Origin: Hymenobacter lapidiphilus
GTDB taxonomy: Bacteria; Bacteroidota; Bacteroidia; Cytophagales; Hymenobacteraceae
Direction: 5' to 3'
Assembly: GCF_003417065.2 (NCBI RefSeq)
Contig: NZ_QVLT01000017.1
Coordinates: 1-64,000, forward strand
Length of the DNA stretch: 64,000 nt
In this document: piece after piece, positions 50,526-61,162 of the stretch
How the letters are laid out: every line of letters starts with the position of its first letter
How positions within the stretch are numbered: the stretch's first letter is position 1
The notes under the pieces: generated by a model
What the model was told of the DNA's origin: nothing
Databases searched by the model: none
The model's input: only the letters and a program-made list of their open reading frames with translations
Made by a program: the position numbers and the translations under genes

Positions 50526-52451
50526 ATGGCTGAAGAACAGATTTCCGTGGCCACCCACGGCTACACCGAAGACAGCATCCGCTCACTAGACTGGCGCGAG
50601 CATATCCGGTTGCGGCCGGGCATGTACATCGGCAAGCTCGGCGACGGCTCGGCGTACGACGACGGCATTTACGTGCTGGTGAAGGAAGTTATCGATAACT
50701 CCATCGACGAGCACGTAATGGGCCACGGCCGCACCATTGAAATCAAGATTTCCGAAGATAAAGTGCAGGTGCGCGACTATGGCCGGGGTATTCCGCTGGG
50801 CAAGGTGGTGGACGTGGTGAGTAAGATTAACACGGGCGGCAAGTACGACAGCAAGGTTTTCCAGAAGTCTGTGGGCTTAAACGGGGTCGGCACCAAAGCG
50901 GTTAATGCCCTCAGCAATTACTTTCTGGTACAGAGCGTGCGCGACGGGCTGATGAAGTCGGCCGAGTTCTCGCAGGGCATGCTCACGAGCGACCCCAAGC
51001 CCCAGAAAACCAGCCAGCGCAATGGTACGCTGATGGTGTTCGAGCCTGACGAGTCGATTTTCAAGAACTACAAGTTCTACCCCGAGTACCTCGAAAATCA
51101 GATCTGGAACTACGTTTACCTCAACGCTGGCCTCACCATCCACTTCAACGGCCAGAAGTACTATTCCGAGCACGGTCTGCTCGACCTGCTTTCCCGCAAG
51201 GCCGACCCCGAAACCCTGCGCTACCCCATCATCCACCTGAAAGGGGAGGATATGGAACTGGCTATTACCCACGGCAACGACTACGGCGAAGAATACTACA
51301 GCTTCGTAAACGGCCAGTACACCACCCAGGGCGGCACGCATTTGGCGGCTTTCCGCGAGGCCATCGTAAAAACGCTACGCGAGTTCTATAAGAAGGACTA
51401 CGACGCGTCCGACGTGCGGGCCTCGGTGATTGGTGCCATTTCGATCCGGGTGCAGGAGCCGGTGTTCGAGAGCCAGACCAAAACCAAGCTCGGCTCGCTC
51501 AACATGGGCCCCGATGGCCCCACCGTGCGCGGCTTCATCCTCGACTTCATCAAGGAGCACCTCGACAATTACCTGCACAAGAACCCCGCTATTGCCGAAG
51601 CCCTGAAAAAGCGCATCGAGCAGAGCGAGCGGGAGCGTAAGGACATGGCCGGGGTGAAGAAGCTGGCCAACCAGCGAGCCAAAAAGGCCAACCTGCACAA
51701 CCGCAAGCTCCGCGACTGCCGCTTGCATTTCGGTGATGGCAAGCACGATGATGAGGTTCGGACAACTCTCTTCATCACCGAGGGCGACTCGGCCTCGGGC
51801 TCCATCACCAAGAGCCGCAACGTGCAGACGGAGGCCGTGTTCAGTTTGCGCGGCAAGCCGTTGAACTGCTTCGGACTGAAGAAAAAAATCGTGTATGAGA
51901 ATGAGGAGCTGAATCTGCTCCAGCACGCGCTCAACATTGAGGAAGGCATTGAGAACCTGCGCTACAACCGCGTGGTTATTGCCACCGACGCCGACGTGGA
52001 CGGCATGCACATTCGGCTGCTGCTGCTCACCTTCTTTCTGCAGTTCTTCCCCGATTTGGTGCGCAACGGCCACGTCTACATTTTGGAAACGCCGCTATTC
52101 CGGGTGCGCAACAAGAAAACGACCATCTACTGCTACAACGAGGGCGAGAAGCAGGCCGCCATGCGCCAGCTTGGCCGCAACCCCGAAGTCACGCGCTTTA
52201 AGGGCCTGGGCGAAATCAGCCCCGATGAGTTCGGCAAGTTCATCGGGGAAGATATCAAGCTGGAGCCCGTGATTTTGCAGGCCGAGCGCTCAGTGCAGCA
52301 AATCCTGACCTACTACATGGGCAAAAACACGCCCGCCCGCCAGGAATTCATCATCGACAACCTGCGCCTCGAAAAAGACCTGATAACCTCTGATGTGCTG
52401 CCCGTGGCCGAAGTGCCGATTGAGCAGGCCGAGGCGGCGCAAGTCTTCTAG
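50526..52451 (+). CDS. parE: DNA topoisomerase IV subunit B (ParE type)
   Basis: A 641-residue type II topoisomerase ATPase subunit. GHKL ATPase motifs are [19 protein letters not shown], and [14 protein letters not shown]; the TOPRIM domain has [11 protein letters not shown] and [20 protein letters not shown]. Length and the missing GyrB-type insert fit ParE. With the A subunit starting 95 bases downstream, it forms the topoisomerase IV that decatenates chromosomes and relaxes supercoils. The assignment ParE rather than GyrB relies on the pairing and family resemblance. Confidence 0.93.
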   Translation: MAEEQISVATHGYTEDSIRSLDWREHIRLRPGMYIGKLGDGSAYDDGIYVLVKEVIDNSIDEHVMGHGRTIEIKISEDKVQVRDYGRGIPLGKVVDVVSKINTGGKYDSKVFQKSVGLNGVGTKAVNALSNYFLVQSVRDGLMKSAEFSQGMLTSDPKPQKTSQRNGTLMVFEPDESIFKNYKFYPEYLENQIWNYVYLNAGLTIHFNGQKYYSEHGLLDLLSRKADPETLRYPIIHLKGEDMELAITHGNDYGEEYYSFVNGQYTTQGGTHLAAFREAIVKTLREFYKKDYDASDVRASVIGAISIRVQEPVFESQTKTKLGSLNMGPDGPTVRGFILDFIKEHLDNYLHKNPAIAEALKKRIEQSERERKDMAGVKKLANQRAKKANLHNRKLRDCRLHFGDGKHDDEVRTTLFITEGDSASGSITKSRNVQTEAVFSLRGKPLNCFGLKKKIVYENEELNLLQHALNIEEGIENLRYNRVVIATDADVDGMHIRLLLLTFFLQFFPDLVRNGHVYILETPLFRVRNKKTTIYCYNEGEKQAAMRQLGRNPEVTRFKGLGEISPDEFGKFIGEDIKLEPVILQAERSVQQILTYYMGKNTPARQEFIIDNLRLEKDLITSDVLPVAEVPIEQAEAAQVF

Positions 52452-52546
52452 TTCAGCTAGAGAATGCAAAATTCCTTCGCGCCGCTTCTGTTGGCGCCGA
52501 AGAGTGGTACAAGAACAAATAAGCGTGGCCCGGAGCCACACCCCGT

Positions 52547-55474
52547 ATGTCCGAAGAAACGAACCCCCAGGCCACCCCAATGAACTCCAATGACGCCGAC
52601 GAGCAGCTGTACGCAGCCGGCGAATCGGTGGAGTTGAGTGGCACCGATGCCGCCGAAACCGAGGAAATCCTGTCTGAATCTGGGGCCGATGTGGAGGTCA
52701 ACATTGAACCCGAAGCTATTCCGGAAGACGAAATGTCGGCGGAAGAAGAGGAGGAGGCCAAGTTTGCGCCCGGCGAAACTATCCACGACGTGGCCACGGT
52801 GCGCGGCATGTACCAGAACTGGTTTCTGGACTACGCCTCGTACGTGATTCTGGAGCGGGCTGTGCCGGCCATCGAAGACGGCCTCAAGCCCGTGCAGCGG
52901 CGCATTATGCACGCCATGAAGGAGATGGACGACGGCCGCTTCAATAAGGTGGCCAACGTCATCGGCCAGACCATGCAGTACCACCCGCACGGCGACGCTA
53001 GCATCGGCGACGCCATGGTAAACCTGGGCCAGAAGGACCTGCTGATTGAAACCCAGGGCAACTGGGGCGACATCCGCACCGGCGACTCGGCGGCCGCGCC
53101 CCGCTACATTGAGGCCCGCCTGAGCAAGTTCGCCCTCGAGGTGGTGTTCAACCCCGACATTACGGAGTGGCAGATGAGCTACGACGGCCGCAAGCGCGAG
53201 CCCACCACGCTGCCCGTAAAGTTCCCGCTGCTGCTGGCCCAGGGTGTGGAGGGCATTGCCGTGGGTTTGAGTACCAAGATTATGCCCCACAACTTCCGCG
53301 AGCTGTGCCAGGCCAGCGTAGCGGTGCTCAAGGGCAAGGAGTTCCAGCTGTTTCCCGACTTCTCGACCGGCGGCCTGGCCGACGTGAGCAACTACCAGAA
53401 CGGGCAGCGGGGCGGCAAAATCCGGCTGCGGGCCACTATCGAGAAGGCCGACAAAACCATGCTCGTCATTCGCGATATTCCGTACGGCACCACCACCACG
53501 GCGCTGATGGAAAGCATCGTGAAGGCCTCGGAAGCGAATAAAATCAAGATTAAGAAGGTGGTCGATAACACGGCCGCCGAGGTGGAAGTGCAGGTGCACC
53601 TGCCGACCGGCGTGAGCCCCGACCTGACGATGGACGCGCTCTACGCCTTCACCGACTGCGAAATCAGCATCTCGCCCAACACCTGCGTTATTATCGAGGA
53701 CAAGCCGCGCTTTGTGGCGGTGGAAGATATGCTGCGGCTGAGCACCCAGAAAACGGTGCGGCTGCTGGAGCGCGAGCTGGAAATCAGGCAGGAAGAGCTG
53801 GGTGAAAAGTGGCACTCGGCTTCGTTGGAGAAGATTTTCATCGAGAACCGCATTTACCGCAAAATTGAGGAGTGCGAAACCTGGGAGGAAATTCTGCTGA
53901 CTATTGAAGCCGGTCTGAAGAAGTTTACGCGGGTGGCAGGGGAGAAGGAGAAGCCCAACGATACGCGCATCGTGCTGGCCCGCGCCATCAGCGAGGATGA
54001 CCTCACGCGGCTCACCGAAATCCGCATCAAGCGCATCAGCAAGTTCGACGGCTTTAAGGCCGATGAGCTGATTGCTCGCCTCGAAGCCGAACTGGCCGAG
54101 GTGGCCGACCACCTGCTCAACCTCACGCGCTACGCCATCAATTACTTCGAGGGCCTGCTGAAAAAATATGGCACCGGTCGCGAGCGGCGCACTCAGTTGC
54201 GCGCCTTCGCGGTGGTAACGGCCCAGAAAGTAGCCGTGGCCAACCAGAAGCTCTACGTCAACTACGCCGATGGTTTCGTGGGCTACGGCCTCAAGAAGGA
54301 CGAAAAGGCCGTGGCCGTCACCGACTGCTCCGACCTCGACGACATCATCGCCATCCGCCGCGACGGTACGTTCATGGTGACGCGCATTGCCGAGAAAACC
54401 TTTGTGGGCAAGGATATTCTGCACGCCGGGGTGTATAATAAGAACGACGACCGGCTGGTGTACAATATGGTGTATCAGGACGGCACTTCGGGCATCAGCT
54501 TCGCCAAGCGCTTCCTGGTTTCGGGCATCACCCGCGACAAAACCTACGACCTGACCAAGGGCACCAAGGGTACCAAAACGCTCTACCTGACCGCCAACCC
54601 CAACTCGGAGTCGGAACTCGTGGCCATTCAGCTTGCCGATAAAGCGGTGGCCCGGGTCAAGCAGTTCGACTTCGACTTTGCCGACCTCGCCATCAAGGGC
54701 AAGGGCTCGATGGGCAACATCGTCACCAAGCAGCCCATCAAGAAAATCACCCAGAAATCGTTGGGCGACTCGACGCTAGGCGGGCGCGAAATGTTCTTCG
54801 ACAGCGTGGTGGGCCGCCTGAACGCCAACGGCCACGGCCGCTACCTGGGCACCTTCGACACCGATGATACCGTGCTGGCCGTGTACAAGGACGGCACCTA
54901 CGAGCTGACGGCGCCCGACCCGGCCATCGACTTCGTGGTGGCCAACCTGGTGATGCTGCGCAAATTTGACCCGCAGATGGTGCTGAGTGCCGTGTACCTG
55001 GATGCCGAAACCAAGATGCATTTCGTCAAGCGTTTCCGGATCGAAACCAGCACGCTGGCCAACCGTTTCATCTTTATTAGCGAAGCCAAAGGCTCCAAGC
55101 TGCTGGTCGCCACGGCCCATCCCGAACCTGCCGCCGAGGTGAAGCTGCAGCGCGACAAGAAGGCCGAGCGCGAAACCGAAAAGCTGCTGCTCCACGAGTT
55201 CATCGACGTGAAAGGCTGGAAGGCTCGCGGCAACAAGCTCAACTACTACAAGCTCCACTCCCTTACGCTGCTCACCGACGAAGGCCCCGAGCCCGAGCGC
55301 AAGGCGGCCAAGAAAAAGGCCGCTCCGGCCGTTATTTCGGCCCCCGCGCCCGACCCCAACGCGCCCCACGAGCCGCTGCCCGACCGCACCGACGAATTCA
55401 ATATCTCAGCCGATGAAGTCGCCCAGGCCAAGGCTCTGCTCAAGACGCCCAAGTCGCAACTGAAGTTTTTCTAG
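52547..55474 (+). CDS. parC: DNA topoisomerase IV subunit A (ParC type)
   Basis: A 975-residue breakage-reunion subunit. The winged helix and catalytic region run VILERAVPAIEDGLKPVQRRIMHAMKEMDD, YHPHGDASIGDAMVNLGQ and APRYIEARL, with the catalytic Tyr187. A long coiled-coil (EVADHLLNLTRYAINYFEGLLKKYG) and a C-terminal beta-pinwheel-like region with reduced repeats follow. The first 80 residues are an unusually acidic extension, rich in Glu/Asp with no aromatic motif, before the standard start of the fold at VRGMYQNWFLDYASYV. ATG 52547 begins it; an in-frame ATG at 52580 would trim 11 residues. Together with parE it is one operon. Confidence 0.93.
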   Translation: MSEETNPQATPMNSNDADEQLYAAGESVELSGTDAAETEEILSESGADVEVNIEPEAIPEDEMSAEEEEEAKFAPGETIHDVATVRGMYQNWFLDYASYVILERAVPAIEDGLKPVQRRIMHAMKEMDDGRFNKVANVIGQTMQYHPHGDASIGDAMVNLGQKDLLIETQGNWGDIRTGDSAAAPRYIEARLSKFALEVVFNPDITEWQMSYDGRKREPTTLPVKFPLLLAQGVEGIAVGLSTKIMPHNFRELCQASVAVLKGKEFQLFPDFSTGGLADVSNYQNGQRGGKIRLRATIEKADKTMLVIRDIPYGTTTTALMESIVKASEANKIKIKKVVDNTAAEVEVQVHLPTGVSPDLTMDALYAFTDCEISISPNTCVIIEDKPRFVAVEDMLRLSTQKTVRLLERELEIRQEELGEKWHSASLEKIFIENRIYRKIEECETWEEILLTIEAGLKKFTRVAGEKEKPNDTRIVLARAISEDDLTRLTEIRIKRISKFDGFKADELIARLEAELAEVADHLLNLTRYAINYFEGLLKKYGTGRERRTQLRAFAVVTAQKVAVANQKLYVNYADGFVGYGLKKDEKAVAVTDCSDLDDIIAIRRDGTFMVTRIAEKTFVGKDILHAGVYNKNDDRLVYNMVYQDGTSGISFAKRFLVSGITRDKTYDLTKGTKGTKTLYLTANPNSESELVAIQLADKAVARVKQFDFDFADLAIKGKGSMGNIVTKQPIKKITQKSLGDSTLGGREMFFDSVVGRLNANGHGRYLGTFDTDDTVLAVYKDGTYELTAPDPAIDFVVANLVMLRKFDPQMVLSAVYLDAETKMHFVKRFRIETSTLANRFIFISEAKGSKLLVATAHPEPAAEVKLQRDKKAERETEKLLLHEFIDVKGWKARGNKLNYYKLHSLTLLTDEGPEPERKAAKKKAAPAVISAPAPDPNAPHEPLPDRTDEFNISADEVAQAKALLKTPKSQLKFF

Positions 55475-55487
55475 GGCAGCCCACGTA

Positions 55488-55548
55488 CCGAAAGCCGTGA
55501 GGGGAAGCAGCACCGTAGCAGGTTGCTGCTTCCCCTCACGGCTTTCGG
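55488..55548 (+). terminator. parC terminator
   Basis: A 25-base perfect stem (CCGAAAGCCGTGAGGGGAAG... with its complement) 13 bases after the stop codon. The T-run is weak, but the stem is long. Confidence 0.8.
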
Positions 55549-55624
55549 CCCCTCGGGCATTTGGGTGGTATTGCGCAATTTTGCGTTAGTGTGCAGATTC
55601 TGCCTGCCGGGTTGTTGGTTGTTT

Positions 55625-56542
55625 ATGCTTGTTTTTCGTCTGCTCTTGGTTCGTTGTGCGTTGCTGAGTCTGCTCGTGACTGGGGCCGTGCTGCTGGCGT
55701 GCCCGGCGGCCCAAGCCCAGCTCCGTCCAAAACGTGCCTCGGCCGAAAAGGCGGCCGCAGCGGCCGTTCTGGCGCCTCCTTGCGGAGCGCCGCCCGCTAA
55801 CCCTGCCCTGCAGGCCGGGCTGGCCGAAGCCGGGGAACTGCTCAAGGCCTACCGCGAGTCGGAGGCGCTGAGCCGCTACGAACAGGTGCTGGCGCAGGCT
55901 CCGGCCACCTACGAGGCCCTGTGGCAGGCCGCCGTGCTCAGCGTGCGCATTGGCAGTCGCTACACCGATGAGAGCCGCCGGTTTGCCTACTACGCCGCCG
56001 CCCGCCTCTACGCCAACCGGGCCTTGGTGGTGTGCCCCGAAGGAGCGGAGGGTCATTACGCCGCCGCCCGCGTACTGGCTGCCCAGGCACCCCTTCAGCC
56101 GTTGCGCAGCCGTCTGCTGGCCTACCGCGAAATGCGCCCCCATGTGTACCAGGCCACCGAATTGCGCCCCGGTTGGGCCGCGGCTTGGCAGCTGCTGGGC
56201 CGCTGGCACTACCGCGTCGACCACTATAGCCTGCCCGAGCGCGTTTACAGCCGCCTGTTTATGGGGGGCATGCCGGCGGGGGGCAGTACGCTGTTGGCCA
56301 TTGAGGCCCTGCGCCAATCCTACAAGCTGGACTCCCAGCGTATTGAGGTGGCCTACGATCTGGCCCGGGTGTACCTCAACCGCAGCCAGGATGCCCGCGC
56401 CCGGTTTGTACTGCAGGCCGCCGTGCAACTGACGCCCGTTACGGCCGAAGAATTGGTTATCAGCCGCAGTTGCCAGAAGTTGCTCGACCAGCTTAACCGC
56501 CGCCAGCGCCGGCAGCAGGTCCGTTTCCGCCGGCTGCTCTGA
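55625..56542 (+). CDS. exported TPR-like protein
   Basis: A 305-residue protein. I use the ATG at 55625, which yields a signal peptide (LRCALLSLLVTGAVLLACPAAQA, or a lipoprotein-like LLAC); the upstream start at 55523 lies inside the parC terminator. The mature part contains TPR-like pairs: YRESEALSRYEQVLAQAPATYEALWQAAVLSVRIG, FAYYAAARLYANRALVVCPEGAEGHYAAARVL, and a last IEVAYDLARVYLNRSQDARARFVLQAAVQLTP. No catalytic domain. Located in the periplasm or membrane face. Directly followed by a second TPR lipoprotein; both may work in one envelope complex. Confidence 0.8.
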   Translation: MLVFRLLLVRCALLSLLVTGAVLLACPAAQAQLRPKRASAEKAAAAAVLAPPCGAPPANPALQAGLAEAGELLKAYRESEALSRYEQVLAQAPATYEALWQAAVLSVRIGSRYTDESRRFAYYAAARLYANRALVVCPEGAEGHYAAARVLAAQAPLQPLRSRLLAYREMRPHVYQATELRPGWAAAWQLLGRWHYRVDHYSLPERVYSRLFMGGMPAGGSTLLAIEALRQSYKLDSQRIEVAYDLARVYLNRSQDARARFVLQAAVQLTPVTAEELVISRSCQKLLDQLNRRQRRQQVRFRRLL

Positions 56543-56553
56543 ACAGCGGCACG

Positions 56554-56561
56554 TATCTTTG
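56554..56561 (+). promoter_or_regulatory. -7 box for second TPR gene
   Basis: TATCTTTG is an exact TAnnTTTG match, 20 bases upstream of the GTG start. No TTG at -33. Confidence 0.45.
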
Positions 56562-56580
56562 CCGGCTCACCCTACTTTTT

Positions 56581-57711
56581 GTGCTGACTGTGCGGTTTTT
56601 TCAATTTTGGGGAATTGCCGGGCTGGCTGTGGCCGCCCTGCTGACCGGCTGTGCCGAGCCAACCCCGGCGGCCCGGCCCGATACCATGATTGACCTGCGC
56701 ACAGTAGCAAGCGGCCCCCGCGTGCAGGCCGAGGAGCTCGACGGTGCCATTGTCCGCCAGCCCCGCAACGCCTCACTGTATGCCCGGCGGGCTGCTTTCC
56801 GCCTCGATGCCGGCCAGACCGATGCTGCCCTGAGCGACATCAACCATGCCTTGGCGCTTGATGACGCGCCGGGCCAGTTCTACTTTACTAAAGCCCGCGC
56901 CCTGCGTGCCCAAGGCTACATTAAAGCGGCCCTCGATGCCACCGACCAGGCCGCCCGCCGCGGCTTTGCCTCGCCCGAGCTCAACCTGCTGGTGGGGGAG
57001 ATGCACCTGGCTTCACGCCGCTACCAGGATGCCCTCGACCAGCTCGACCGCGCCCTGCAGCAGGAACCCGATCTGGCAGCCGCGCTATTCTACAAGGGCC
57101 TGGCGTTTGTGGGGCTGCAGGATACCGTGCAGGCCCTCGACTACCTGCGCGCCAGTGTGGCCCGCGCCCCGCGCGAGCCCGAAATCCTGCATCAATTGGC
57201 TTTCCTGTCCAACGCTTACCGGCAGCCCGACCAGGCGGCTATCTACGCCGCCCGGGGCCTGAAGCTGGACTCGACTTACGCCCCGCTCTGGTACGACTAC
57301 GGCCGCCAGTTTGAGCTGCAGAATCAGCCCGAGCAGGCCCTGCGCAGCTATGCCCGCGTGGCGCAACTCGACTCGACCTTCTACCGGGCCGACTACCGGC
57401 TGGGGCTGGCTTCCTACAAGGCCCGCCGCTACGCGCAGGCCGTGCCCCACCTGCAGCGGGCCCTGCGCCGCGCACCGCGCCTGCCCGATGCCCGTTCCAT
57501 GCTGGCCGAAAGCTTCGAAAGCCAGAGCCTCTGGGCCGAAGCCGCCGACCAGTACCGCCTGTTGGTGGCCGAAAACCCCGGTAACCGCCGCTGGAGCTAC
57601 AAAGTCTGGAAGGTGGGCAACCGCGCCCGTGGTGTTGTAGTCGACGAAACGCCGCGCCCCGCACCCGTCGAGGCCATCGAGCCGCTTGACTTCTACAAGC
57701 CGGGGCTGTAG
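56581..57711 (+). CDS. TPR-repeat lipoprotein
   Basis: A 376-residue lipoprotein (signal FWGIAGLAVAALLTGC, acylated Cys24) built almost entirely of TPR units: about eight, spaced 34 residues, each with an A-L-x-D motif such as SDINHALALDDAPGQFYFTKARALRAQGYIKAALDATDQA, ALRSYARVAQLDSTFYRADYRLGLASYKARRY and VPHLQRALRRAP. The start is GTG at 56581, 20 bases after an exact -7 box. Such scaffold lipoproteins often join outer-membrane complexes in Bacteroidota. Function unknown. Confidence 0.9.
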   Translation: MLTVRFFQFWGIAGLAVAALLTGCAEPTPAARPDTMIDLRTVASGPRVQAEELDGAIVRQPRNASLYARRAAFRLDAGQTDAALSDINHALALDDAPGQFYFTKARALRAQGYIKAALDATDQAARRGFASPELNLLVGEMHLASRRYQDALDQLDRALQQEPDLAAALFYKGLAFVGLQDTVQALDYLRASVARAPREPEILHQLAFLSNAYRQPDQAAIYAARGLKLDSTYAPLWYDYGRQFELQNQPEQALRSYARVAQLDSTFYRADYRLGLASYKARRYAQAVPHLQRALRRAPRLPDARSMLAESFESQSLWAEAADQYRLLVAENPGNRRWSYKVWKVGNRARGVVVDETPRPAPVEAIEPLDFYKPGL

Positions 57712-57869
57712 GGAGTTGGGTGGGTTTCAGGTTTGAGCATAGCCGGGTGGCGGGCCTCATGTCGCGGGCAAACCCGGTTTTTGGGTGCCGGATGTGAAAA
57801 CAGCTCCGCTTAAAACTTCCTAACTTGCCGCTTCACGGCTGTTTGTATAGCCATTACGTCCCCTTTTTT

Positions 57870-59819
57870 ATGCTGAATATCACCCTCCCCGACGGCTCGG
57901 TGCGCCAGTTTGTAGATGGCGCCACGGGCTACGATGTTGCCGCCACCATCAGCGAAGGCCTGGCCCGCAATGCCGTAGGCGTGCGCGTCGATGGCGAAGT
58001 ACGAGACTTGCACCGCCCTATCGAGCAGGACGCCAAAGTGGCCATCCTGACTTGGAATGACGACGATGGTAAGATGGCCTTCTGGCACTCCTCGGCCCAC
58101 GTGCTGGCCGAAGCCCTCGAAGCGCTGTATCCCGGCGTGAAGCTGGGCATCGGTCCGGCCATCGAAAACGGCTTCTACTACGACATCGACTTGGGCGAAG
58201 GCCGCACCATTTCGAGCGAGGACTTCCCGGAAATCGAGAAGAAAATGCTGGAGCTGGCCCGCCAGAAAAGCAAGTTCGAGCGCCGTGCGGTGAGCAAGGC
58301 CGATGCCATTGCTTACTTCACGGAGAAGGCCGACCCCTACAAGCTGGATCTGCTGGAGCGCCTCGAAGATGGCACCATCACGTTCTACCAGCAGGGCAAC
58401 TTCGTGGACCTGTGCCGCGGCCCGCATCTGCCCGACACCGCCAATATCAAGGCCGTGAAGCTGCTCAACATTGCCGGCGCTTACTGGCGCGGCGACGAGA
58501 AGAATAAGCAACTCACGCGTATCTATGGCATCACCTTCCCCAAGGCCAAAGAGTTGACTGAGTACCTCGAAAAGCTGGAGGAAGCCAAGCGCCGCGACCA
58601 CCGCAAGCTGGGCAAGGAGCTGGAGCTATTTGCGTTTTCGGAGAAAGTAGGAGCGGGGCTGCCGCTGTGGCTGCCCAAAGGCACCATGCTGCGCGAGAAG
58701 CTGGAACAGTTCCTGCGGCGCGCCCAGATCAAGGCGGGCTACCAGCCCGTGGTAACGCCCCACATCGGCTCGAAGGAGCTGTACGTAACCAGCGGCCACT
58801 ACGAGAAGTACGGCGCCGACTCGTTCCAGCCCATCAAGACGCCAAATCCGGGCGAGGAGTTCTTCCTCAAGCCCATGAACTGCCCCCACCACTGCGAAAT
58901 CTACAAGACCAAGCCCCGCAGCTACCGCGACCTGCCGGTGCGCCTGGCCGAGTTCGGCACGGTGTACCGCTACGAGCAAAGCGGCGAGCTGCACGGCCTA
59001 ACGCGAGTGCGCGGCTTCACTCAGGACGACGCCCACATCTTCTGTCGCCCCGATCAAGTAAAGGAGGAGTTCACCAAGGTTATTGATCTGGTTCTCTACG
59101 TGTTCCGCGCATTGGGATTCAAGGACTTCACGGCCCAGATTTCCCTGCGCGACCCCGAAAACAAGGCCAAGTACATCGGCTCCGATGAGAACTGGGACAA
59201 GGCCGAGCGGGCCATTATCGAGTCGGCCGCTGAGAAAGGGCTGATGACCGTGACGGAGTTGGGCGAGGCTGCCTTCTATGGCCCCAAGCTCGACTTTATG
59301 GTGCGCGACGCCCTCGGCCGCAAATGGCAGCTGGGCACGGTGCAGGTCGATTACAACCTGCCCGAGCGTTTCGACCTGGAGTATGTAGCCTCCGATAACT
59401 CGCGCCAACGGCCGGTGATGATTCATCGGGCCCCGTTTGGCTCGCTTGAGCGGTTTGTGGCCGTGCTCATCGAGCACTGCGCCGGTAACTTCCCGCTCTG
59501 GCTCTCGCCCGAGCAGTTCGCCGTGCTGCCCATTTCGGAGAAGTACCACGACTACGCCCAGCAGGTGTACGACCGCCTGATGGGCGCCGAACTGCGTGGT
59601 ACCGTCGACCACCGCGACGAGAAAATCGGCCGCAAAATCCGCGACGCCGAGGTGTCGAAAGTGCCTTACATGCTGATTGTGGGCGAAAAGGAGCAGGAAA
59701 ACGGTATTGTATCGGTGCGCAAGCATGGCGAGGGCGACGTAGGCTCGATGCCTATCGACTCGTTCATCAAGAGCTTCGAAAGCCAGGTGGCCGCCATGAT
59801 GGACGGCGCGGCCGGGTAG
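57870..59819 (+). CDS. thrS: threonyl-tRNA synthetase
   Basis: A 649-residue class II synthetase. The TGS domain is residues 1-60 ([11 protein letters not shown]), the editing domain has [12 protein letters not shown] and [11 protein letters not shown], and the catalytic core shows [37 protein letters not shown] and [31 protein letters not shown] with zinc-binding Cys and His. The anticodon domain ends the protein. I use the ATG at 57870; the longer frame adds 15 codons before the TGS domain. No T-box leader is apparent. It precedes infC, the usual bacterial order thrS-infC-rpmI-rplT, but a terminator lies between. Confidence 0.97.
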   Translation: MLNITLPDGSVRQFVDGATGYDVAATISEGLARNAVGVRVDGEVRDLHRPIEQDAKVAILTWNDDDGKMAFWHSSAHVLAEALEALYPGVKLGIGPAIENGFYYDIDLGEGRTISSEDFPEIEKKMLELARQKSKFERRAVSKADAIAYFTEKADPYKLDLLERLEDGTITFYQQGNFVDLCRGPHLPDTANIKAVKLLNIAGAYWRGDEKNKQLTRIYGITFPKAKELTEYLEKLEEAKRRDHRKLGKELELFAFSEKVGAGLPLWLPKGTMLREKLEQFLRRAQIKAGYQPVVTPHIGSKELYVTSGHYEKYGADSFQPIKTPNPGEEFFLKPMNCPHHCEIYKTKPRSYRDLPVRLAEFGTVYRYEQSGELHGLTRVRGFTQDDAHIFCRPDQVKEEFTKVIDLVLYVFRALGFKDFTAQISLRDPENKAKYIGSDENWDKAERAIIESAAEKGLMTVTELGEAAFYGPKLDFMVRDALGRKWQLGTVQVDYNLPERFDLEYVASDNSRQRPVMIHRAPFGSLERFVAVLIEHCAGNFPLWLSPEQFAVLPISEKYHDYAQQVYDRLMGAELRGTVDHRDEKIGRKIRDAEVSKVPYMLIVGEKEQENGIVSVRKHGEGDVGSMPIDSFIKSFESQVAAMMDGAAG

Positions 59820-59823
59820 CGGT

Positions 59824-59860
59824 GTTGTTGGGGCCCGGCCACTTACCGGGGCCCAACAAC
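59824..59860 (+). terminator. thrS terminator
   Basis: A 15-base perfect stem GTTGTTGGGGCCCGG with its complement, then a CTTTTTC stretch. It lies 4 bases after the thrS stop, so infC likely has its own promoter in the following ~150 bases. Confidence 0.8.
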
Positions 59861-60005
59861 ATTGCCCTTTTTCTACTCGCTGAGCCCTTTTTTTATATAG
59901 GTTTTAGTGAGGATTTGGAAAAAATGCCGGATATTTGCCCGCTAGCTGAACTCATTGGCCCCGGCCGATGTGGTTATAGTCCTAGTCAAAATCGACTTTC
60001 ACCTT

Positions 60006-60022
60006 AAGGAGAAACCGCCATA
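60006..60022 (+). promoter_or_regulatory. Shine-Dalgarno site and AUA start of infC
   Basis: AAGGAG at 60006-60011 is a full anti-SD match, eight bases ahead of ATA at 60020-60022. An in-frame TAA at 60005-60007 excludes an upstream start, and no ATG, GTG or TTG occurs between it and codon 29. So translation must begin at AUA, or at the GTG 28 codons downstream, which would delete the conserved N-terminus. Confidence 0.88.
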
Positions 60023-60712
60023 GCTACCCCTAACCGCCGCTATATCCCTCGTGCCCAGGTCGAGGAGCCGTTCAAAATCAATCATAAGATTACGGCCCGT
60101 GAAGTGCGCCTCGTTGGCGACAACGTGGAGCAAGGCATCTACCCCACGGATCAGGCCCGGCGCATGGCGCAGGACCAAAACCTGGACTTAGTTGAGATTT
60201 CGCCCACCGCCACGCCCCCTGTGTGCCGGGTTATCGACTACTCGAAATTCAAGTACGAGCAGAAGAAGAAAACCCGTGAGCTGAAAGCCAAGCAAACCAA
60301 AGTTGTCATCAAGGAAATCCGTTTCGGACCCAACACTGACGACCACGACTTTGCTTTCAAGCTCAAGCACGCCCAGGAATTCCTGAAGGAAGGCGCGAAA
60401 ATCAAGGCTTACGTCCACTTTGTTGGTCGAAGCATTGTCTTCAAGGAGCGGGGCGAAATCTTGCTGCTCAAGTTTGCCCAGGCCCTTGAGGACCTGGCCA
60501 AGGTAGAGCAGCTGCCCAAGCTCGAAGGCAAGCGCATGTTCCTGTATCTGGCTCCGAAAGTGATAGCGCCCCCTAAAAAGGTCGCTCCCAAGGAGACTGA
60601 CAAGGCCAAGCCAACCGACAAAGCGGCCAAAGCCGCTGCCCCGGCTCCTGCGACGGAAGCAAAGGAAACGGCTCCGGTCGAAACCGACGCTGCCGATCAG
60701 GCGGCCGAGTAA
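60020..60712 (+). CDS. infC: translation initiation factor IF-3
   Basis: A 230-residue IF-3 that starts at AUA. The N-terminal [29 protein letters not shown] and [39 protein letters not shown] are the standard IF-3 N-domain, and [43 protein letters not shown] the C-domain. The tail after residue ~175 is a Lys/Pro/Ala/Thr-rich extension that ends acidic, as in other Bacteroidota IF-3. The AUA codon is a discriminated start and parallels the AUU of Escherichia coli infC, where IF-3 represses its own translation; regulation here is inferred. rpmI follows after 93 bases. Confidence 0.95.
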   Translation: MATPNRRYIPRAQVEEPFKINHKITAREVRLVGDNVEQGIYPTDQARRMAQDQNLDLVEISPTATPPVCRVIDYSKFKYEQKKKTRELKAKQTKVVIKEIRFGPNTDDHDFAFKLKHAQEFLKEGAKIKAYVHFVGRSIVFKERGEILLLKFAQALEDLAKVEQLPKLEGKRMFLYLAPKVIAPPKKVAPKETDKAKPTDKAAKAAAPAPATEAKETAPVETDAADQAAE

Positions 60713-60805
60713 CGCTCTTACAGCGGGGTACTGCTCCGTTTTTTCGCTGGTGCACCGGCCCTAGGCAGCCGGGCGCCGCATTTTTCACCTTTTTCTACCA
60801 CCACA

Positions 60806-61000
60806 ATGCCGAAGATGAAGACCAAGTCCGGCGCCAAGAAGCGTTTTACGCTGACCGGCACGGGCAAAATCAAGCGTAAGCACGCCTACAAGAGCCACAT
60901 CTTGACCAAGAAAACCACCAAGCAAAAGCGTAACCTTACGCACATCACGCTGGTTAGCTCGGCCGACATGAACCGCGTAAAGGACATGCTTAACATGTAA
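60806..61000 (+). CDS. rpmI: 50S ribosomal protein L35
   Basis: A 64-residue basic protein, [33 protein letters not shown]..., unmistakable L35 with normal length. It lies between infC and rplT on the same strand. Start at ATG 60806 gives the conserved N-terminus. Confidence 0.97.
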   Translation: MPKMKTKSGAKKRFTLTGTGKIKRKHAYKSHILTKKTTKQKRNLTHITLVSSADMNRVKDMLNM

Positions 61001-61162
61001 TTAGGAATGGCTGATTAAGAAGGGTTGACTGGCTGAACTGCCAAGGCTTGTACTTCTTAGTTGCTGATTGCTGATTATCCATTAAAACTCACACCAGGCG
61101 TTCGGTAGGAACCCAAGCTGCGGCAGTAAGTCCGCCGCCGACCGCCAAAAACAACCCAGGTT

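Noticed and set aside
55523..55624. Upstream start for the first TPR gene
   Set aside because: It lies inside the parC terminator hairpin; the signal peptide starts at 55625.
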